Shown: positions 5,289 to 7,705 of the stretch, piece after piece | Numbering within the stretch: position 1 is the first letter of the stretch | How the letters are laid out: each line of letters begins with the position of its first letter | NCBI GenBank assembly: GCA_031364505.1 | Contig: JANLWK010000249.1 | Coordinates: 1 to 7,705, forward strand | DNA: 7,705 nt | Source: JANLWK01 sp031364505 | GTDB taxonomy: Bacteria > Eisenbacteria > RBG-16-71-46 | Direction: 5' to 3' | The notes under the pieces: model-generated | What the model was told of the DNA's origin: nothing | Databases searched by the model: none | Seen by the model: the letters and a program-made list of their open reading frames with translations, nothing else | Position numbers and translations under genes: made by a program

Positions 5289-7172
5289 CTACCGCGTCAG
5301 CACCAGCCTCCGCGACACCGCCAGCTTGCCCGCCGTGAGCCGCGCCAGGTACACACCCGCCGGCGCCGGTGCGCCATCGCGGGTCTGACCCGTCCAGCGA
5401 ACGGCGTGCTCGCCGGCCGGCAGGTCGCGGTCGACGATCGTCGTGATCAGGCGTCCGCTGATGTCCAGGATGTCGATGCGCGCGCGGTCACCCTGCGGCA
5501 GCCGGAACGACAGCGTCGTGGCGTCGGCGAACGGCGTCGGACGCGCGGCCGCGAGGCGCAGGGAGCCCGGCGTGTCGAGCGGGTCCACGGACGTCGCGAC
5601 GTTCTGCCCGACGCAGAACAGCACGGCGTCGTTGATGGCGTACACCGCGCCGTCCTTGCCCGACATCGTCGGCGTGTAGGCCTCGCCGATGCCGTTCGTG
5701 AGCTGGATCGACTCGGTGAACGAGTTCGTCGCCATGTCCCAGCGATGGAGGAAGCCGTCCTCGCAGTTCGCCAGCACCGTCCGGGTAAACGTGTCGACCA
5801 CGGCCGTGTTGATGCACCACTCGCGCACGGCGTTCGGATACGTCGGGAAGTACTGCGGATCGGGCGTGGGTCCGAGGATCGTCATGACTTCCTTCATGAC
5901 CGTGAACCCGGTGTGGGGGTCGGGCTCCGAATCGTTCGGATCGAGGATCGCGATCCGGTTGGTGCCGTCGCCGATGCCGCCGCCGCCCGCGTAGAAGTTG
6001 TACTTGGTCATGAGGAGATACTCCGACGACCCCGCATAGCTCGGCACCATCGTCCTCGGAACCATCGACGGCGTGTCGTCCCAGCCGAACGCACCGGCCA
6101 CACCGGCCGACGTGAAGTCGGGATTGAACTGGAGCATCCAGCCGCGCTGGCCATTGCTGATCCCGCGCTCGAGAACACCCATGTAGATGCGCCCGTCGGG
6201 GCCCACCATGGGCGACGACGTGCCGTCCTGGGGCGGGTTCGCGAACCGGCCGGAGCGCGGATCCATCAAGTACGTCTTCTGCAACGGCGCCAGCGTCGTG
6301 GCGTCGGCGGCCACGAGCCACCCGTGTGTCAGGGGGACTGGGCTCGCAGAACCCTGGGCTCCGAGGCGCACGGCGGTGTACACGATCGATCCGTCGAGGC
6401 TCAGCGCGGGCGTGGCGTTGAACAGCGTATTCGTGCCCACAGAGTCCGCCAACACGTTCGTCGTCACGAAGTTGCCCGTTCCGTTCGCGTCGATACGCGC
6501 GAGCCCGTGCGTGATGCCGAGCGGATTCGCGCCCGTCGCGCGGTACAGGAAGAAGATGTTGCCGTTGGCGTCCGACGTGAGCGGCGAGCTGATCTTGATG
6601 TCGCTGTCGTACGCGGGCTGGTTCACGTTGTAGTTGGCGTTGCCGTAGAACGCCAGTTGCGTGAACGCCGGCGCCACGGGGCTGTCGAGACCGTCGGCGT
6701 AGTACACGGTGCCGCCCGCACCCGGCATGTACAGCCTGCCTGACGGAGTCAGGCAGGAACCGAACGGCATCGCCCAGTTGTGGGGCGGCTGCGTGTAGTC
6801 GGAGTCCTGGAGCCACAACAGCGTTCCGTCGTCCGGGTTGCGCGCCTCGATGCGGAAGCTGTCCGCGACGCCCGTCTTGACGGCGACGAGCATCGTCCCC
6901 ACCTCCGTGCACAGCGGCGACCCGTAGTGGATGAGCAGGAACTGGCCGCTCGCGTACTGCGGTTGCAGGTCGACCGGCGTGCTCCAGCGGATCCGCTGCA
7001 GCGGCTGGGTCGCCGAGTACGCGGTGGCGTGGTGCTGTGCGTCGCCGGCGTACATGGGCCACACGGGAGCGGCGGCGGCGGGCTCGACGCGCAGCGCGCA
7101 GAGGATGGCCGCCAGAACGAAGGCCGCGATCGGGACGCGGAGCAGGATGCTGAACGTGCGGTCACAAGACAT
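5289..7172 (-). CDS. Secreted PQQ/YVTN-like beta-propeller protein with FlgD-like C-terminal domain (paralogue B)
   Basis: This is the first gene of the pair, with 627 residues. Its signal peptide has a hydrophobic core at about 8-27 and a likely cut in PAAA|APVW near residue 34. The body shares its order and nearly every motif with paralogue A, including SDYTQPPHNW, PSGRLYMPGAGGT, LMTKYNFYAG and DPNDS. The best conserved part is around residues 443-521. There, about 70 of 79 positions agree by eye, including Cys453, Cys470 and Cys520. Cys88 and Cys140 are also shared. A five-residue insertion near 274-280 (SASPVP region) and a slightly longer N-terminus account for the size difference. The FlgD-like tail (544-627) is about 65% identical to that of A. 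AGGAGA six bases before the ATG and an extended -10 about 40 bases upstream support the start and transcription from here through A. The protein is expected outside the cytoplasm; the ligand or partner is unknown. Confidence 0.84.
   Translation of the reverse strand: MSCDRTFSILLRVPIAAFVLAAILCALRVEPAAAAPVWPMYAGDAQHHATAYSATQPLQRIRWSTPVDLQPQYASGQFLLIHYGSPLCTEVGTMLVAVKTGVADSFRIEARNPDDGTLLWLQDSDYTQPPHNWAMPFGSCLTPSGRLYMPGAGGTVYYADGLDSPVAPAFTQLAFYGNANYNVNQPAYDSDIKISSPLTSDANGNIFFLYRATGANPLGITHGLARIDANGTGNFVTTNVLADSVGTNTLFNATPALSLDGSIVYTAVRLGAQGSASPVPLTHGWLVAADATTLAPLQKTYLMDPRSGRFANPPQDGTSSPMVGPDGRIYMGVLERGISNGQRGWMLQFNPDFTSAGVAGAFGWDDTPSMVPRTMVPSYAGSSEYLLMTKYNFYAGGGGIGDGTNRIAILDPNDSEPDPHTGFTVMKEVMTILGPTPDPQYFPTYPNAVREWCINTAVVDTFTRTVLANCEDGFLHRWDMATNSFTESIQLTNGIGEAYTPTMSGKDGAVYAINDAVLFCVGQNVATSVDPLDTPGSLRLAAARPTPFADATTLSFRLPQGDRARIDILDISGRLITTIVDRDLPAGEHAVRWTGQTRDGAPAPAGVYLARLTAGKLAVSRRLVLTR
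6735..6757 (-). other. Perfect intragenic hairpin in paralogue B
   Basis: CCTGCCTGAC and GTCAGGCAGG are exact 10-bp inverted repeats around a three-base loop, inside the coding sequence for residues 139-146 (SCLTPSGR). The same residues in paralogue A are written with other synonymous codons and do not form the stem. Confidence 0.6.
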
Positions 7173-7209
7173 GGCAAGATCTCCTGAATACGTCGGTTGG
7201 CGGGCGGAG

Positions 7210-7218
7210 ATTGTAGCA
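7210..7218 (-). promoter_or_regulatory. Extended -10 promoter for the propeller operon
   Basis: On the minus strand the sequence reads TGCTACAAT, an extended -10 (TGn plus TACAAT, five of six matches to TATAAT). It would give a leader of about 30 bases before the ATG at 7172, leaving room for the ribosome binding site AGGAGA. No good -35 hexamer lies 16-18 bases upstream, as is common for extended -10 promoters. Use of this consensus assumes a housekeeping sigma-70-type factor in this host. Confidence 0.55.
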
Positions 7219-7224
7219 GGTCGT

Positions 7225-7242
7225 CCGGGGCAATTGGCCCGG
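7225..7242. promoter_or_regulatory. Imperfect 18-bp palindrome over the -35 region (candidate operator)
   Basis: CCGGGGCAATTGGCCCGG is symmetric about CAATTG except for one mismatched pair. It sits 7-9 bases upstream of the extended -10 on the minus strand, where a repressor or activator dimer could act. It lies in the 199-bp divergent region between the propeller operon and the STAS gene, so one protein could affect both. Confidence 0.35.
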
Positions 7243-7371
7243 AACTGGTCCCCTGCAACGCCGCGCTCGTCCCTCGGGAAACGTGCATTGCAACCCTATG
7301 GGGTGCTCATCCGTCTAACGAGCGTACCCAGAGACCAGTCCCACCCGCGCCGACGTGGAGTTCCGAACGTG

Positions 7372-7705
7372 ATGGAACATGATGACGAAGTCATCGTGCT
7401 CGAGCCCACCCACGACCTGATCGCGGGCGGCGAGTGCGATGCGATGGAAGCGGAGCTGATGCGCCTGTCGCGAAGCGGCGCGCGCATCGTGGTGAACCTG
7501 ACCTGCGTGCGGCACGTGACCGCGCGTTGTCTCGGCATCCTCGCGCAGGCGCAGGAAGTCGCGTCGGGAGCCGGCGGCGCGATCGCGCTGTGCGGCGCCT
7601 CGCGGATGCAGCGCTGGCTGTTGCGGCGCACCGGCCTCGCGCGCGTGGTCTCCGTGCACGACGACGTCGCATCCGCGCGCCGGCACCTGGCCGGCGTGCC
7701 GCGCG
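7372..7705 (+). CDS. STAS-domain protein, anti-sigma factor antagonist-like (3' end cut off)
   Basis: From the ATG at 7372 the frame stays open for 111 codons to the window edge. The translation has the pattern of a stand-alone STAS domain: an opening strand VIVLEPTHDL, a helix at about 20-35, the core strand ARIVVNLTCV (37-46), helix CLGILAQAQEVASGAG (53-68), strand AIALCGAS (70-77), then LLRRTGLARVVSVHDD (83-98) and a final helix. This aligns by eye along most of SpoIIAA/RsbV-type anti-anti-sigma factors. In those proteins a D-S-S-G motif carries the regulatory phosphoserine. Here that position reads T-A-R-C (50-53), so canonical phosphorylation seems impossible. An in-frame GTG at 7369 is a possible alternative start, since GGAG at 7357-7360 is eight bases from it but eleven from the ATG. 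The partner is unknown; the next gene lies outside the window. Confidence 0.78.
   Translation, partial: MEHDDEVIVLEPTHDLIAGGECDAMEAELMRLSRSGARIVVNLTCVRHVTARCLGILAQAQEVASGAGGAIALCGASRMQRWLLRRTGLARVVSVHDDVASARRHLAGVPR

Noticed and set aside
5253..6743. Open frame of 496 codons on the plus strand
   Set aside because: It is antisense to propeller paralogue B. Similar Arg-rich runs appear antisense to paralogue A only because the two genes are homologous, so this is not evidence of a conserved overlapping protein.
7288..7319. Possible plus-strand promoter for the STAS gene (TTGCAA then TCTAAC)
   Set aside because: The spacing of 20 bases and the weak -10 match are too poor to support a call.
7244..7339. 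Seven-base inverted repeat ACTGGTC / GACCAGT in the divergent region
   Set aside because: The arms are more than 80 bases apart and short enough to be chance.

Overview
The window is GC-rich bacterial DNA with a strong G/C bias at third codon positions. It carries seven protein genes: five complete and one cut by each edge. No RNA gene, phage gene, transposase or CRISPR array was seen. There is no phylogenetic marker. The two secreted proteins ending in a FlgD/T9SS-like C-terminal domain, together with the GC-rich composition, suggest an environmental bacterium of the FCB-type candidate phyla (for example Eisenbacteria or Krumholzibacteriota). This is an inference with modest confidence.

Layout from left to right. 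At the left edge is the start of a drug-efflux-type MFS transporter on the minus strand. After a 110-bp divergent gap comes an alpha/beta hydrolase of the phospholipase/carboxylesterase type (+), with a strong ribosome binding site and an unusual repeat-built insertion in its catalytic domain. A 229-bp gap with a GC-rich palindrome follows. Next is a polytopic membrane protein resembling GT-C glycosyltransferases (+), whose last codons form a perfect hairpin ending exactly at the stop codon. A 132-bp gap leads to a textbook pirin (+) with all four metal ligands.

The pirin stop codon directly abuts the stop codon of a convergent minus-strand gene pair (3394-7172). These are two tandem paralogues of about 620 residues. 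Each has a signal peptide, a body that looks like a PQQ/YVTN-type beta-propeller, and a C-terminal FlgD-like Ig domain. They are separated by 29 bp and look like one operon, read from an extended -10 promoter near 7210-7218. Divergent from it, at the right edge, starts a STAS-domain protein whose canonical phospho-acceptor motif is lost.

Apart from the propeller pair, the genes look like separate transcription units and show no obvious shared pathway. The most distinctive content is the duplicated secreted propeller pair of unknown role, the hydrolase repeat insert, and several perfect hairpins placed in or at the end of coding sequence.
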